A DNA stretch of 64,000 nucleotides from Euglena gracilis (GCA_039621445.1 CP154957.1:22962761-23026760); one strand, 5' to 3'. Counted from the first letter of the stretch, positions 21,961-33,930 are shown. The notes: generated by a model from the letters alone, not told the origin. Program-made: numbers and translations.

Positions 21961-23150
21961 GATGGCTTAGATGGAATCCGGCTCGCCCTCCTCCTCGCCG
22001 TCCGAGGAGGGTTCGGGGTCACCCCCCCCTCCCCCTCCTGCTGGGTGAGAGCATCCGATTCCGGAAGAGGGTGACGGGTCTTCCCGTTCTCCTCTGCCGC
22101 GCGATGCTCGGCCTTAACCAGGGCCCGAATGTGCTGAGCCACACATGCCGGACCGAGCTGAATTTTGGTAAAAACACGGAGAAAGATGGAATTCTCTAAC
22201 CTGAGACCACGCATGCCCAGATATTTTCAAAAGACAACACAAAATGTCCCAGAAATGTGTAAATGAGGCAGAAACAGTTTGCAACAAATTCTCACACAGC
22301 AACAAAAAATACAGCTGCGCGTTCCGTGCAATCGCACGCACGCGATCCAATTTGCAATGTACTTGTATCTGCCCAGCACCACACCTCCCAATGTATACAG
22401 CTCACTCAAAGCCTGAGCAATGGTGAGCTTTTCTGCCTCACTCAACGGCTGTCTGTGGCTCAGCCTTGCTTGGAAACCCCGCTGCTGCAGGCCTTCCAGA
22501 CGCGCATCCGGATTCTGATACTCACGCAAATCCCACATCAGGCTCACGTAGTCGGCCGAGGCCTCGGACAACAGTTTAGTGGTGAGCATGGGATACACCA
22601 GGACACACACTTTTTCAAACCGTACGTTTGCCGGATTTGTTCATTCGAAGGGTTCGAAATGTGCAAAAGAAAGATTTTGAAATGTTCATCAGCTGGCAAA
22701 TGAGTGTGAAAAAAAAAACAAGGTTGCCGGATTTCTTCGTTCGAGGGTTCGGAATGTGCAAAAGTGGGAAAACACAACAAGATTTAAAAATGTTCATCTA
22801 ATGGAAAATGAGTGTGGGAAAAAAAGGTTTAAATTCAATTTGTGGGTAACGCATTCATCCCGTGCCAGGTGGATTGACCAGAGGACCAGGGCTGCAGTGA
22901 GCTGCAGCAGGCACAGGCGCAAGTGCTCCGTCTCCTGCCCCATCGTCGCGTGGTCGTTTTTGGCCCTTGTGCAACAGCCGCTTCCCATCCGCGTGCGCCT
23001 TCAAGTGGGCCAACGTATGCGGGAGTCCGCATATAGTAGTTTTCGCCTGCTTTTGCACATTCCTCACACACATAGTGTGTGGCCGCGGGAGGATGTAGCT
23101 GTATTTGTAACCATGGACAGGGGCACAAAGGCCGTCTGCACATGCCATAG
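21961..23150 (-). CDS. Unrecognised multi-exon gene, minus strand
   Basis: Three blocks of protein-like sequence lie in order. About 23150-22870 contains HTLAHLKAHADGKRLLHKG and a basic patch QKRPRDDGAGD; a CEECAK motif sits in a neighbouring frame, so a small indel or intron is likely and a C2H2-like finger is possible. About 22630-22405 reads RFEKVCVLVYPMLTTKLLSE, then DYVSLMWDLREYQNPDARLEGL and LSEAEKLTIAQALSELYTLG, and ends at a GTGTGG donor. About 22159-21961 begins after CAAAATTCAG and reads LGPACVAQHIRALVKAEHRA, then basic and acidic tails. I do not recognise the family. The helical, charged middle exon could be a DNA-binding or transposon-derived protein. The exon order and the acceptor inside block 2 are uncertain. 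Confidence 0.45.
22625..22830. repeat. Tandem duplication of about 115 bp
   Basis: GCCGGATTTGTTCATTCGA...ATGTGCAAAAG...AAATGTTCATC...AAATGAGTGTG occurs twice in tandem with small differences. It lies in the intron between blocks 1 and 2 of the minus-strand gene. Confidence 0.8.
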
Positions 23151-23288
23151 AAAGTTGCCATTATGCAACTGTTGGAAAGAATTTCAGTATTTTTATCCTG
23201 GGGGGATGCTCAAAACAACACAAAAAATTCACAGACTATCTGATCCCAAGGGGGGTGATTTTGAACTTTTTTTTGGACTGGGGGGGCT

Positions 23289-23563
23289 CAGTCTTCTTTT
23301 TAAGTCAGAAGACAGCCCCAGGGGTTGGGTGGGTGGTGGGTGGGTGCCGGGCCCGCCCCCCCCCCCCCCCGGGGGGGGGGAGGGTCCCGCGCCAGAGGCG
23401 CCAGGTATACCTTTTTGGCGCGAAGCGCCGAAAATTTTTGAAAATTGCCTTTAACGGGCCCGATTTTGGGGGGGGGGTCCCGCCCCCCCCCCCCCTTGGG
23501 GGGGCCCGTGCCCCCCTGGGTGGGTGGGGGGGGGACCCCCCGGGGGCCTTAAAAAGAAGCCTG
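23289..23563. mobile_element. hAT-like MITE, 275 bp
   Basis: The ends CAGTCTTCTTTTTAAGTC and (reverse complement) CAGGCTTCTTTTTAAGGCC form TIRs, and GGGGGGCT is directly repeated outside both ends (23281-23288 and 23564-23571). A core GGCGCGAAGCGCC palindrome is flanked by long G/C runs. No coding capacity. Confidence 0.8.
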
Positions 23564-24474
23564 GGGGGGCTTAGAAGTCGGCGGTTTTGACCCGTAAGTA
23601 CATTAGGGTGGCTAGTCGGCCGACTAGCCAGGACCCCCCCCCCCCCTGTCTCGCCGACTACAACCTGCCACCCTAGGAGGCACACCCCCCGGGGGGGTTG
23701 GGGACCCAGAAACTTTTCATTGAAAATGGCCTTTTCTGGACCCCCGGCGCCAAAGACGCCGGGGTCGGAGGGGGGTGCCTGCTATGCATGGCATCGTTTC
23801 AGCCATCCCCAGCATCCAAGGGGTAAAGGGGGGGGGGCTTTACTTCTGCATTTGGCTGCATTTGTATTTTTTAGACGTCTGTCAGGCCTCTCCTCATTGT
23901 CTCCAACAGACGGCCTTTTTGGCACCCATCAGAGATGGTGCCCAACTTCAGCCACTCCTTCAATCACCTTCAGGTATGCCCCCATGCAGCCATACAGGGC
24001 CCGCACAGCCCCTGTCTCCACCAAGGGAGCCCGAAAGGGGCTCTCTTGCCAAGTCCCTAAGGGGGGGGGGGTTGTTCAAATTACAGCTAACACGCGAAAA
24101 CGATGGCCACGTAGCCTAGAATGATGGCCACCTCACCAAAAAATGTTTGCCTCATTGCCCAGAATGATGCCCAAGCCCAAAGCTCTGGCCACCGAACGTG
24201 CCACTGGACCTGTAAATGTTGGCCACTTTTTCTGGAACTTGAAAATGTTGGCCGTTTTTTTTTGTTGTGTCGTATGTTGAATTATCCTGTGTTCGCATGT
24301 CAAAATTTCACATAGAGGGCCATAGAGTGCAATTGTGTGTGCACATTGCAGTGGAACGGACCATCTTAACCCCCCCCCCCCCGGGCTATTAGGGTGCTCC
24401 AGGGGGAAGGAGGGCGTCTGGGCCGCCTGGTTTTTTCTTTTCAGCCGCCCATCTTTTCCGAATTTTCAGTCCAG

Positions 24475-24593
24475 TTCAAATATGTCGTATGTCATATCGT
24501 CACCAGCATGATAAAAAGAACATTTTTAATTTTTTTTAAAAAATCTTCTTTTTTATCATCCTGGTGACGATATGACACATTACATATTTGAAT
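24475..24593. repeat. 119-bp hairpin element
   Basis: TTCAAATATGTCGTATGTCA plus TATCGTCACCAGCATGATAA faces TTATCATCCTGGTGACGATA and TGACACATTACATATTTGAA. The arms are about 47 bp and about 90 percent complementary, with an A/T-rich loop. It could be a palindromic MITE or a small-RNA precursor. Confidence 0.8.
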
Positions 24594-25166
24594 GGTGTTG
24601 CTATTTTCACAACATTACAACCATGTGCTTTGCACTTTTTGTTAACTGTGTGCCAGGGAAAGATTTCACACCCATGATTGCAAGGTTGCTGTTTGTCGGA
24701 CCCCCTCATATGCCTCTGACCACTTCAACTGGGCACCGTAGTCATGCACCAGCTCTGGAATGTTTGTTGCATTTGTGTTCCCTGACCCATGGCACGCATA
24801 AAGGTCAATTTCTCCAGACGATTGTTGGAAGTTTTTTCAGTTCTAGTGAATGACGCACATTCAGGTCCCAGTGGCCATGGTTTTTAGGTCTAGGGGCCCC
24901 TATTTTTAGGTCACGTGGGCACCATTTTTAGGTTCCGTGGCCGCAGTTTTCGGTCCAGTGGCCATCGTTCTAGGGCCAGTGGCCCTGCTTCTCAGGTCGG
25001 GTGGCCAACATTTATCCCGTTAGCTGTAGTTGAATCTGAATTTTCAAGCCCCTTCTTCTTTTATTGTTTCTCCCCCCTTGGGGTTGTCCCTTGAAAATAT
25101 TAATTTTTCATGAAAAATTTATGGCAATATCAATTTTTCATGAAAAAATTGAATGAAAAATATAAA

Positions 25167-25278
<112 letters not shown>

Positions 25279-25300
25279 CATTCTTGAAAATATGAGAAAG

Positions 25301-25345
25301 GTGTGTGTTTGTGTGTGTGTGTGTGTATGTGTGTGTGTGTGTGTA
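25301..25345. repeat. (GT)n microsatellite
   Basis: A GT dinucleotide run with one TTT and one AT interruption. Confidence 0.95.
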
Positions 25346-26106
25346 CTGCAAAGGCCCTGGGGGGGGGGGGGGCTTCGGTTGATCAAGAGGGGGGTGCGAA
25401 GGTGGTATTTGGGTCCCACTCCCCCGGAATTTAGGGCCAGCCTGTCGTGGGGGCTCCCGTCCCATTTTCGGAATTTAGGCAGAAATTAGGCCGCATTTCG
25501 GACCAAGTAAAGGAGAAATTAGGTCGAAACCGGGCAAGCTTTTGGCAAATTATGCTCCTTGAAATTTTCCAAAATGGAGACCTAACTTCTGGCCTGAATG
25601 GGTCCCGAAAATTGGCTATTTTTTGGCGAGACGATTCAAATCCCAACCCTATTCCTTTAAATAAGTGCCCATTATCACCGAATCTGACCACAGTTGCCCA
25701 ATTCTGGTGCATTTTCCTGGGCACCGTGGACCGAAAATTTGGAGAGTGAGACCTGAAAGCCCCCCCTGGGCCTGACTGTGTATGTGTGTATGATCATCAG
25801 GCTTCATCAAAAAACAGAAGTCCAAATTCAAAAAAGCAAAAAAAATGAGCCATTTTGGAACAAAATTTGCCATTTTTTTTGCCCCTTTACAGTATGTGCC
25901 ACTGGACCTTCTCAAGTGGCGGCGGCAGCCTCTAAACCAGCCAAAAATGAAGTATTCTGGGTTTGGGCTGCTTCTCAATCTCCCACGGAGGGGGGGGACA
26001 CAGGCGAATTGGGGCGAATCTAAGTCAGGGGGGGTCAGACCCCTCCCTCTTGTTGGGACCGGTCCTGTAGTTTAGGGCCACTTTTGCCTCCTCATTTGAC
26101 GCAGGA

Positions 26107-26295
26107 CATTTGTGTCATTTAGCATTGGATTGCTTGGAGGCTTTCCAGCACAATGTATTGGTTAAAGAGATGCCTTCGTTCAAAGAGCTACAGAAATGTG
26201 TAGGAAGCAAGTTGGCGGCCGAAGGAGTGCTGAGCTCTCTCTCAAGTCTTTGCCCTGACAGGTTTTTTTGCTCCCTTCTTCAACTGACAGCATAA
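26107..26295 (+). CDS. Possible single exon, unknown protein
   Basis: After the acceptor-like TCATTTGACGCAG comes an open stretch with protein-like composition: CHLALDCLEAFQHNVLVKEM, then PSFKELQKCVGSKLAAEGVL, ending at a TAA beyond 26290. No partner exons were found nearby, so this may be a remnant. Family unknown. Confidence 0.35.
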   Translation, partial: HLCHLALDCLEAFQHNVLVKEMPSFKELQKCVGSKLAAEGVLSSLSSLCPDRFFCSLLQLTA

Positions 26296-26308
26296 TGGCA
26301 TTCCCAAT

Positions 26309-26548
26309 CAGGGTTTTTTTTTAGACGTGGACCCCCCCCCCCCGGGGGGGGGGTAGGGGGTGCCGGCCGAGGTCCCCGCATGGGGGAGTGGAATATATAT
26401 TTTTTGGCGCCGAAAGATTTTTGAAAAGGTGCTATTTTTGGAATTTTTCACAATTTTTGAGTGGGTCCCCCGGGACCCCTCCGCCCCCCCCCCCCCCCCG
26501 GTGGGTGGGTGGGTGGAGGGGGACCCCCCTGGTCTTTCAAAAAACCTG
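26309..26548. mobile_element. hAT-like MITE, 240 bp
   Basis: It starts CAGGGTTTTTTTTTAGAC and ends GTCTTTCAAAAAACCTG. TTCCCAAT is exactly duplicated on both sides (26301-26308 and 26549-26556). The interior shares GGCGCCGAAAGATTTTTGAA and GTGGGTCCCCCGGGACCCC with the copies at 35,223 and 39,364. Confidence 0.9.
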
Positions 26549-27029
26549 TTCCCAATCTCTATTTTCAAATTTCCACATATGGAGGCGTTGTTCTTTCTGG
26601 GCAATATTTTGCAATCCTCATCCATCATGCACCAACGGCTGACTGGCAAACAGGCGGCTGTTCTCGTAGCAAGGGGGGGGGGGAATGCAAGTTACAAGTT
26701 ACAGGTTACAAGTTACAAGTCACAGGTAGTTAAAGTTATGGTGGACAGAAATTATGAAAAAAATTATGGTAGAATTTTTTTTGAAAATTATGTTTGGTGA
26801 GATTTGGTATTCAACTACTTCCAGGGCGTTGGTGAAGCCAAAGTGGACCCCATCCCCGGGGGTCCAGCCAGCCAGCAGCCATTTTCCAGCCAGCAGCCTT
26901 TTCCAGCCCCGGACCCCCCTCCCTCCCCATTGGCGAGTTTTAATTATTTTCCAGCCGCCTGAAGGGGGGCTGGAGGGTCCCAGCAAATGTGGAAGCGTAA
27001 CTTTTGGTTACATTAGCCTCTTTTTTCTT

Positions 27030-27165
27030 CTTCTTTTTTTTAGCCTCCGCGGAGGCTCCGCGGAGGCTGGTTACCTTTGCCTCTTTGGAGCCTCCGCGGA
27101 GGCTGGTAACCTCGGAGCCTCGGCGGAGGCTGGTTACCTTGGAGCCTCCGCGGAGGCAACCAATT
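27030..27165. repeat. GCCTCCGCGGAGGC minisatellite, short copy
   Basis: Seven or so palindromic GCCTCCGCGGAGGC cores with TGGTTACCTTGGA spacers. This is the same family as the long array at 29.4-30.1 kb. Confidence 0.85.
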
Positions 27166-27620
27166 TTGTACATGGGCCCGTCTGAAAAAAAAACGCAGGA
27201 AGAAAATTTTTTACGGGTTGGCGCCAATCTCCCTCCACACTCCGTCCCACTGCCCCTACATTAATGCCCAGAGGAAGAGGAATTTCATTTTAATTTTTTC
27301 ACCCCCATCTCCACACAAAAAACACATTTTCCCCCAATTTTGCCGTATATCCCCGAAAAAAAATTCAATTTTGTTTAGACTCCAACGCCGCCCACATCGC
27401 CACAAAAAACAAAACTTTTCTCCCTCTCACACGCACCCATCCCCCCATTTACCACAAAAGGCTATGTCTGTTGATGTGGCACGGACCGTCCACCCGTTTG
27501 CCCTTTACGCCATGTCCGCCTGATTTTGCGTTTACCGGTTACCCGTTTGCTATATACGCCATGTCCGCCAAATTTTTGCCCACACAAAAGGATGTTGTCA
27601 TTGGGGAGCGGGGGTAGGGG
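27150..27620. repeat. About 450-bp unit flanking the minisatellite, copy 1
   Basis: From CAACCAATTTTGTACATGGG to ATGTTGTCATTGGGGAGCGG, the sequence recurs at 30,125-30,580 in the same orientation with scattered changes. Phrases such as CACCCGTTTGCCCTTTACGC are shared. No coding. Confidence 0.88.
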
Positions 27621-27654
27621 GAGAGGGGAGGGGTGGGAGGGCAGGGGTGGAAAA

Positions 27655-27800
27655 TATTCACGGTGCAGTTTTTTGCAGTTTTTTTGCAGTTTTCACGTTT
27701 TGGGTTTTTTGCAGTTTTTTGCAGTTTTTTTTGCAGTTTTTTTTGCAGATTTTTTTTCTGAAAAAACTGCACACGTGCAGTTTTTTGCATTTTTTTTTGA
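27655..27800. repeat. GCAG-T-run repeat
   Basis: GCAG followed by 6-8 T is repeated about ten times. A similar short run is at 60,285-60,320. Confidence 0.8.
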
Positions 27801-28187
27801 TCCAGTTTTGAAGAAACCTGAGAGGTTTATTTTGTTGTTTTGGTGACAAGTCCACAATTAAACCCCACCCACTGATAGACCCCCCGGGGTTTATAGGATC
27901 CGTCCCCTTCCTCGGCGGACGTGGGCGTCCTGTCCGATGGCAGCGATGATGAGCTGGTGGATGGGGTGTCAAAGACTGAGGAGAGAGGGTGACAAAATTG
28001 CGCCTCATCCAAAAGACATCTCGATTTGCTGGACAGCACGCTCTGCCGTCGTCATTCGAGGTGCATGAGTGGGTGGACCGATGGATGAATGCAGGTTCCT
28101 ACAGAATCTTGTATGTAGGGACCTGCCAGAGACAGCACAGAGTTTCAGCGGCAGCCGGAAGCCAGAGAAGCCAGAGACACGGAGTGG

Positions 28188-28562
28188 ATGTTGAGGAACT
28201 GGGTGCCCGCCTGGAGGGCCGTGCCGAACCAGGGACGGCGGATGCCAGTTTTGCGTGGCTATTTGTGGCCCACCGATGAGGGTAGTCACATTAAGCTGCG
28301 TGACGTGAAGGGCTATGTGTATGATCCGTTTGCGCCGTTGTTGCGGCTGCCTGTTCCGAAATCCCTTGTCCCTGCTGCCTTTGAGGCACGGGCCCCTCCT
28401 CAAAAGAGGAAGCTGACCCAGTCCTCTTTTACGAGAATGGAAGAAGCAACAGAACGCTCGGCCGAGCATTGCTTTTCCATCTTCAAGAATGCCACAAAAC
28501 AAGAAATCATTGCGCGTTTTCAAGAGCTGTGTAATACTGACAGGCTGCCTTGGGGAGAATGA
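28188..28562 (+). CDS. Unrecognised ORF, possible transposon-derived C-terminus
   Basis: A 124-codon frame starts MLRNWVPAWRAVPNQGRRMP and continues with LRGYLWPTDEGSHIKLRDVK, a basic linker PQKRKLTQSSFTRMEEATER, a helical IFKNATKQEIIARFQELCNT, and ends DRLPWGE at TGA. The upstream sequence stays open in frame for a few codons (ARDTEW). The opposite strand is also open but less protein-like. No family recognised. It sits among repeats, so a transposon ORF is plausible. Confidence 0.45.
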   Translation: MLRNWVPAWRAVPNQGRRMPVLRGYLWPTDEGSHIKLRDVKGYVYDPFAPLLRLPVPKSLVPAAFEARAPPQKRKLTQSSFTRMEEATERSAEHCFSIFKNATKQEIIARFQELCNTDRLPWGE

Positions 28563-28569
28563 AGAACAA

Positions 28570-29400
28570 TGTGAGTTTAATCACACCGCACCGGTGGCCA
28601 ACGCCAATGCGCACATATTAGTGACGACAAAAATGGAAGCAATCAAACAAAGAACACTGCACATGGCTTTTCATGCATTGAAAATGCAAGTCATGTGTTT
28701 GGATGCTGGGCCACACCACTTTTCCTGCGCCAAAACTTGTACCGACCATGCCCACAAAAATGCCAAACAGTTTCCTTTCTAAATATGGAAAAAATGCACA
28801 TATATCCATACACAAAAAACCCTTGGCCGCCTCACATGCTTGCCAACGATCATTCGCCTTGGAAAAAAGCAAAAAAAAACATCACCGAAAATGGAAAGTG
28901 AACGCACTCATTAGGCGGGGGGGGGGGGAGGTACGACGCAATCCGGTGTGTTGAAAACTTGCGGAATGCGGAATGCGACCCATCAATTCGCCTTTTGATG
29001 TTCGGGAGCGACTTTCCAATCCGGGGACAAAATGGTCATTTTCGCAAACACTATACTTTTGGTCACAACAAGATCCCAGAGCGACGAGCCTTCACCCATT
29101 TCTCAAACACGGGGCGTTGATCGTTGCTAACCATAGTTAGGTGAATTGGGGTGTGCTCATGTGGTCGCAATTTACGTTGTTTTGTAAATGCACATCATTA
29201 GATTAGATTCATTATCGGTTTTGTTTAAGCTCTATATTGCCTCCCAAAGTCCGTGAATTTTTTTCCTCTGTGCAAATGGGCAGAAAAAAACGGACAGGTT
29301 CTGACAGGTTCGGAAGCGGATGATCTGCCACTGAGTGCAGTCGCCGTGTTTGACATTGAAGAATCTTTCTCTTTATGACACACAAAAAAACAAAAAAAAT
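28570..29400. other. No gene seen; contains half of a duplicated segment
   Basis: 29,215-29,400 (CGGTTTTGTTTAAGCTCTAT through TTGACATTGAAGAATCTTTC) is repeated at about 30,868-31,045. The rest is A/T-rich unique sequence with a G-run at 28,917. Confidence 0.55.
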
Positions 29401-29404
29401 ATAC

Positions 29405-30132
29405 CTTAGCCTCCGCAGAGCCTCCTCGGAGCCTCCGCGGAGGCTGGTTACCTTAGCCTCCGCGGAGGCTGGTTACCTTAGCCTCCGCGGAGGCTGGTTC
29501 CCTTAGCCTCCGCGGAGGCTGGTTACCTTAGCCTCTGCGGAGGCTGGTTACCTCGGAGCCTCCGCGGAGGCTGGTTACCTTAGCCTCCACGGAGGCTGGT
29601 TACCTCGTCGACCCCCCCATCCAGGAGGTGGGGGGGGGGCAGGCTTTCGTCCAAGGACCCCCCCCCGGGGGGGGGGCGGGGTACTGGCTAGCCAATCGGC
29701 TAGACACTGGAAAAAATGGACTAGCTAGACCCCCCTCCCCCGTCCCCAAAATGGCCCCTGAAATGGGCGGAGCCTCCGCGGAGGCTGGTTACCTTAGCCT
29801 CCGCGGAGGCTGGTTCCCTTAGCCTCCGCGGTAGCCTCCGCGGAGGCTGGTTCCCTTAGCCTCCGCGGAGGCTGGTTACCTTAGCCTCCGCGGAGGCTGG
29901 TTACCTTAGCCTCCGCGGAGGCTGGTTACCTCGGAGCCTCCGCGGAGGCTGGTTACCTCGGAGCCTCCGCGGAGGCTGGTTACCTCGGAGCCTCCGCGGA
30001 GGCTGGTTACCTTAGCCTCCACGGAGGCTGGTTACCTTAGCCTCCGCGGAGGCTGGTTACCTTAGCCTCCGCGGAGGCTGGTTCCCTTAGCCTCCGCGGA
30101 GGCTGGTTACCTCGGAGCCTCTGCAGAGGCAA
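29405..30132. repeat. 25-bp palindromic minisatellite CCTTAGCCTCCGCGGAGGCT
   Basis: The unit CCTTAGCCTCCGCGGAGGCT plus GGTTA is repeated about 24 times, with TCGGAG and CCACGG variants. The core GCCTCCGCGGAGGC is a perfect palindrome. A non-repeat island with C/G runs interrupts at 29,606-29,765. Confidence 0.95.
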
Positions 30133-30600
30133 CCAATTTTGTACATGGGCCCGTGAAAAAAAGTGCAGGAAAAAATCTTTTTACGGGTTGGTGCCAATCT
30201 ACCTTCACACTCCGGCCCACTACGCCTACATAAATGCCCAGAGGACGAGGGTTTTCATTTTAATTTTTTCACACCCCTATCAAAAAACACATTTTCCCCC
30301 ATTTTTGCCGTATATCCCCTAAAAAAATTCAATTTTGTTTAAACTCCACCGCCGCCCACATCGCCACAAAAACAAAACTTTTCTCCCCTCACACGCACCC
30401 ATCCCCCCATTTCCCACAAAAGGCCATGTCTGTTGATGTGGTTCGGACTGTCCACCCGTTTGCCCTTTACGCCACGTCCGCCTGATTTTGCTTTTACCGG
30501 TTACCCGTTTGCTGTATATGCCATGTCCGCCAAACTTTGTCCACACAAAAGGATGTTGTCATTGGGGAGCGGGGGAGGGGGGTGGGGGAAGGGGGGTGGG
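30125..30600. repeat. About 450-bp unit flanking the minisatellite, copy 2
   Basis: Direct repeat of 27,150-27,620. It ends in an almost pure G tract at 30,585-30,640. Confidence 0.88.
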
Positions 30601-30601
30601 G

Positions 30602-30641
<40 letters not shown>

Positions 30642-31085
30642 TGCGGCCCCCTCCCCCCTTCCCCCCGGGCACAGCCAAAGGGACACCGCTTTGGATTTCG
30701 TGTGACCTTTTTTTTTTTTAAACGTGACTGTTGGTTCACCTGGTTGAAGACATTCCAGTGCAATCCAGGATTAAACGCTGCGGCAAATCCCAGTGGGACC
30801 ACAATTTAGGGTACAATTCTAGCCTCTGGATAATTTAGGTACAATTCTGGCTGAATGTATTCATTTTCGGTTTTGTTTAAGCTCTATATTGCCTCCCAAA
30901 GTCCGTGAATTTTTTTTCTGTGCAAATGGGCAGAAAAAAACGGACAGGTTCTGACAGGTTCGGAAGCGGATGATCTGCCACTGAGTGCAGTCGCCGTGTT
31001 TGACATTGAAGAATCTTTCTCTTCATGGCACAAAAAAAAACAAAAAAAATCCCGTTCAGTTGTATGTTCCCAACATGCTCCTGCA

Positions 31086-31190
31086 AAAGTGGTTACCTTA
31101 GCCTCCGCGGAGCCTCCTCGGAGCCTCCACGGAGGCTGGTTACCTTGAGCCTCCGCAGAAGCTCCGTGGAGCCTCTGCGGAGGCAACCAA
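31086..31190. repeat. GCCTCCGCGGAGGC minisatellite, degenerate copy
   Basis: Four diverged cores follow the second copy of the CGGTTTTGTTTAAGCTC segment, the same order as at 29.2-29.4 kb. Confidence 0.75.
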
Positions 31191-31199
31191 AGAGTTTGG

Positions 31200-32840
31200 A
31201 TTCCACTTTTGCGGTAGACCCGGGGCTGGACGGTGACAGATTTTGGGCTCTGCAACCATGGAGGACAATGGTTTTCGGACCATAATTCTTGTTTCTCAGT
31301 TTGCTTTTTTTTCTATAGTTCATAGATAGCCCGAGTGATGATGTGCCCAAGTGAGTGAATGACATAGGTAATACTCAGAGATGGTTCTTTCACAATTTGT
31401 TCGACCTTAAAAAACTGGAACCAGTCAGTGCCTGATTGAACACTGCGATTTGTAAATGTCCATCATCTGACTGCCAAGGACCGACCCAACCCTGACCACC
31501 TCGGGTTGTGGGTAAGGTCTTTCTTTGAGTTTATGTGGATGAGCATTCAGATGTTTTAAGAATAACCGAATTTAACAATGAACGACAATGTCAAAAGGAG
31601 TGGTTTGTATGTATTTTGATGTAGCCAGCAAGTATTTGGATAATTGTCGAAGGGAAATTTGGTTTGGTTGGCAACGAGCACTGCCATGCGCAGGCATCCC
31701 CACAGGCACCTTTACCTGATGCCTTGTATACCGTGCCCCCCCCAATCTATCCCATACCTGGGACAAGGGTCCGGTCAAGACTCCGCCAAAGGAAATTGTT
31801 GACCCCCGATCTTGTCCCATACCCGGGCTGTAGTGGGTCGAGGCAATTCAGCCTGAAAACTGAAATCCATCAAGAGTCCATGTTGCCAACATCATTGCAC
31901 TTTTTTGTCATTTTCGGGCCATTTTTGACCTTTTAGGGGAGATAAAAATTACAGTGGACAAAAAATTACAGTTAAAAAATTATGGTAAAAAATATTGTGG
32001 TAGTGTTTTGATTTTGGAAAAAAATAATTTCGGCAAAATTCAATATTGAACTGCTTCTTTGCGTGTGTCTTCGTGGTGTCCCCCTCCCCCCCCCTGACCA
32101 AAGGGGTCTGGGAAACCGCGGGGGGGGGGCACCTGGCACCCCCCAAAGGGCAAAATTTTCTTTCTGGCGCTTTGCGCGATTTTTTTTTTCATTTTGATGG
32201 ATTTTTGCCCAAAAAGTGCTCAAAATGGATATTTTGGCCGTTTCCGGGGGACAAGTTTTTTTGGCTTGAAAATCCCACAATACCCCCCCCCACATACACC
32301 CACACCCCTCAACACCCCCCACACCCCATGAAAAATTTCGGCATCATTCTTTGACTTACTCGGCTTTTGGCCTCGTCTGGGGGGGGCAGACCCCCCAGAA
32401 CCAAAATAAAAAGAGCTTTTATCTGTGCACCTAGGGCCCCACCAAAAAACCAGTTAGCCACCCCCCAAAAACCAGTCACCCGCTTCCCATCCCCCTCCGG
32501 GGGGTTGGTCATTTTGGGCACTCGGCCAAAAATGCCAAAAATCAAAGGATTTTGGTCAAAAATCCAAAAAAATTCCGGCGCCTTCGGCGCCGGGTGGCCA
32601 CTTTCAGCCAATCTTGGCCGACCCCACCCCAGGGAGAGGGCTCTGGAGCCACAAACCTGTCAGTCACTCCGAAAAAACCAGTCAGTCACCCCCCACCCCC
32701 TCGAGGGGGTGGGGTCGGACACACCTTAAGCAATGGGATGCCATACCCCCTACAGTACCCCACACTTAAGTGTGGGCTCCACTTTATGCCATATGTGACC
32801 TAAACAGTGGCACGGTCCCGGTGTGAGGGCACCACTTTAC
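31200..32840. other. No supported gene; MITE-like segments
   Basis: 32,080-32,340 resembles other TIR-element interiors (GGCGCTTTGCGCG, CCCAAAAAGTGCTCAAAATG, GACCCC runs). 32,360-32,720 has GGCGCCTTCGGCGCC and two CCAGTCA(C/G)TCACC phrases. The frames are homopolymer artefacts. Confidence 0.45.
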
Positions 32841-32844
32841 GCTG

Positions 32845-33135
32845 TCACTCTTTTAGGTGAGGGGTGCCCCCCCTCATGCCCTCGAAGCCTGCAAAGCCAC
32901 AGGTCTTCAAACTATTCGCCTGCTCCTGCAGGACATTTGAGACATTCTGTGAAGTCAGAATGAGATGGGTTGGAGGAAGGAGTGCACCTGATGGGTTGAT
33001 CGTTGCATTTTCGACAACTTTGTAAAAATTCTCAGGCTTGCCACGATTGATTGAGTTGTCATGGTCGGTGTAGCGGATAGGGCCAGCCTCCTTTAATTCC
33101 AGCCAGCCCAATTTTTCCAGCCTCTGAGCTGGACC
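32845..33135 (-). CDS. Terminal exon of unknown gene, minus strand
   Basis: After GGTCCAG on the minus strand, about 95 codons read QRLEKLGWLELKEAGPIRYT, then DHDNSINRGKPENFYKVVEN, ATINPSGALLPPTHLILTSQ and NVSNVLQEQANSLKTCGFAG, to a stop at 32847-32845. The composition is that of a folded protein and the plus strand is poor. No domain recognised. Upstream exons were not located. Confidence 0.45.
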   Translation of the reverse strand, partial: GPAQRLEKLGWLELKEAGPIRYTDHDNSINRGKPENFYKVVENATINPSGALLPPTHLILTSQNVSNVLQEQANSLKTCGFAGFEGMRGGTPHLKE

Positions 33136-33930
33136 CCCCCCCCCCGGGTCTGTAAGCAACATCATGTTCACAAATATGGATAATTTTGTTTCAAAAAAAG
33201 CAAGGCAAATGCAGTGGCAATGCAGTGCAGCACAGTGCACAGTGCAATCTTATGTGACACAGCAGCGTTTTGGATAGGAAACCAACCAAACCCATCATTT
33301 GGAATTTTAAGGGTTTTCTAATTTAATTGTCTTCTGCTTTGTTTTGACCAACCCTGATTTTGCCTCAGGCGGATCAATAATCAATTCCATTGGATTTGTC
33401 TCTGTATCATTGCTTGTGTTCCAACCCCCGACAACCTGGATCTCCTTACAAACCACCTGCAAATTTCTGGCCTCGACACAGCTGCATCGCAACATTTGGA
33501 GTATTTCAATGGAGCTTTGGAGTCCATTGATTTGGATTTATGTATGCCTGTTGGGTGTTCTCCCTGCCACATGTGCTCCACTCTTTTTCCTTCTTTGGTT
33601 GGTCTTTGGTCTCTCGTGTGCGTTTTTTTTTTGTTCCCTGAGATCCAGAGTGGTCGACTCCGTCCGTGGGGGTGTTTTGACCGACTGGTTTTCTGAAAAA
33701 GTGACTGACTTATTTCGTTATTTCATGTATTGGTGTGTGTGTACCCCCCCCCCCCAAGCCCAATGAACGCCCTTGCCCAATGAATAGGGGGTGTTCGGAC
33801 CGTCTAGATTGTCACCATATACCTTATCAACACAGAAAGCACACTTCATGCCCAATGAACCCCCCCCGTTCGGACCGTCTAGATTGTCACCTTAGTGTTC
33901 ATTGGGCTTGGGGGGACTTGGGGGGGAGGT

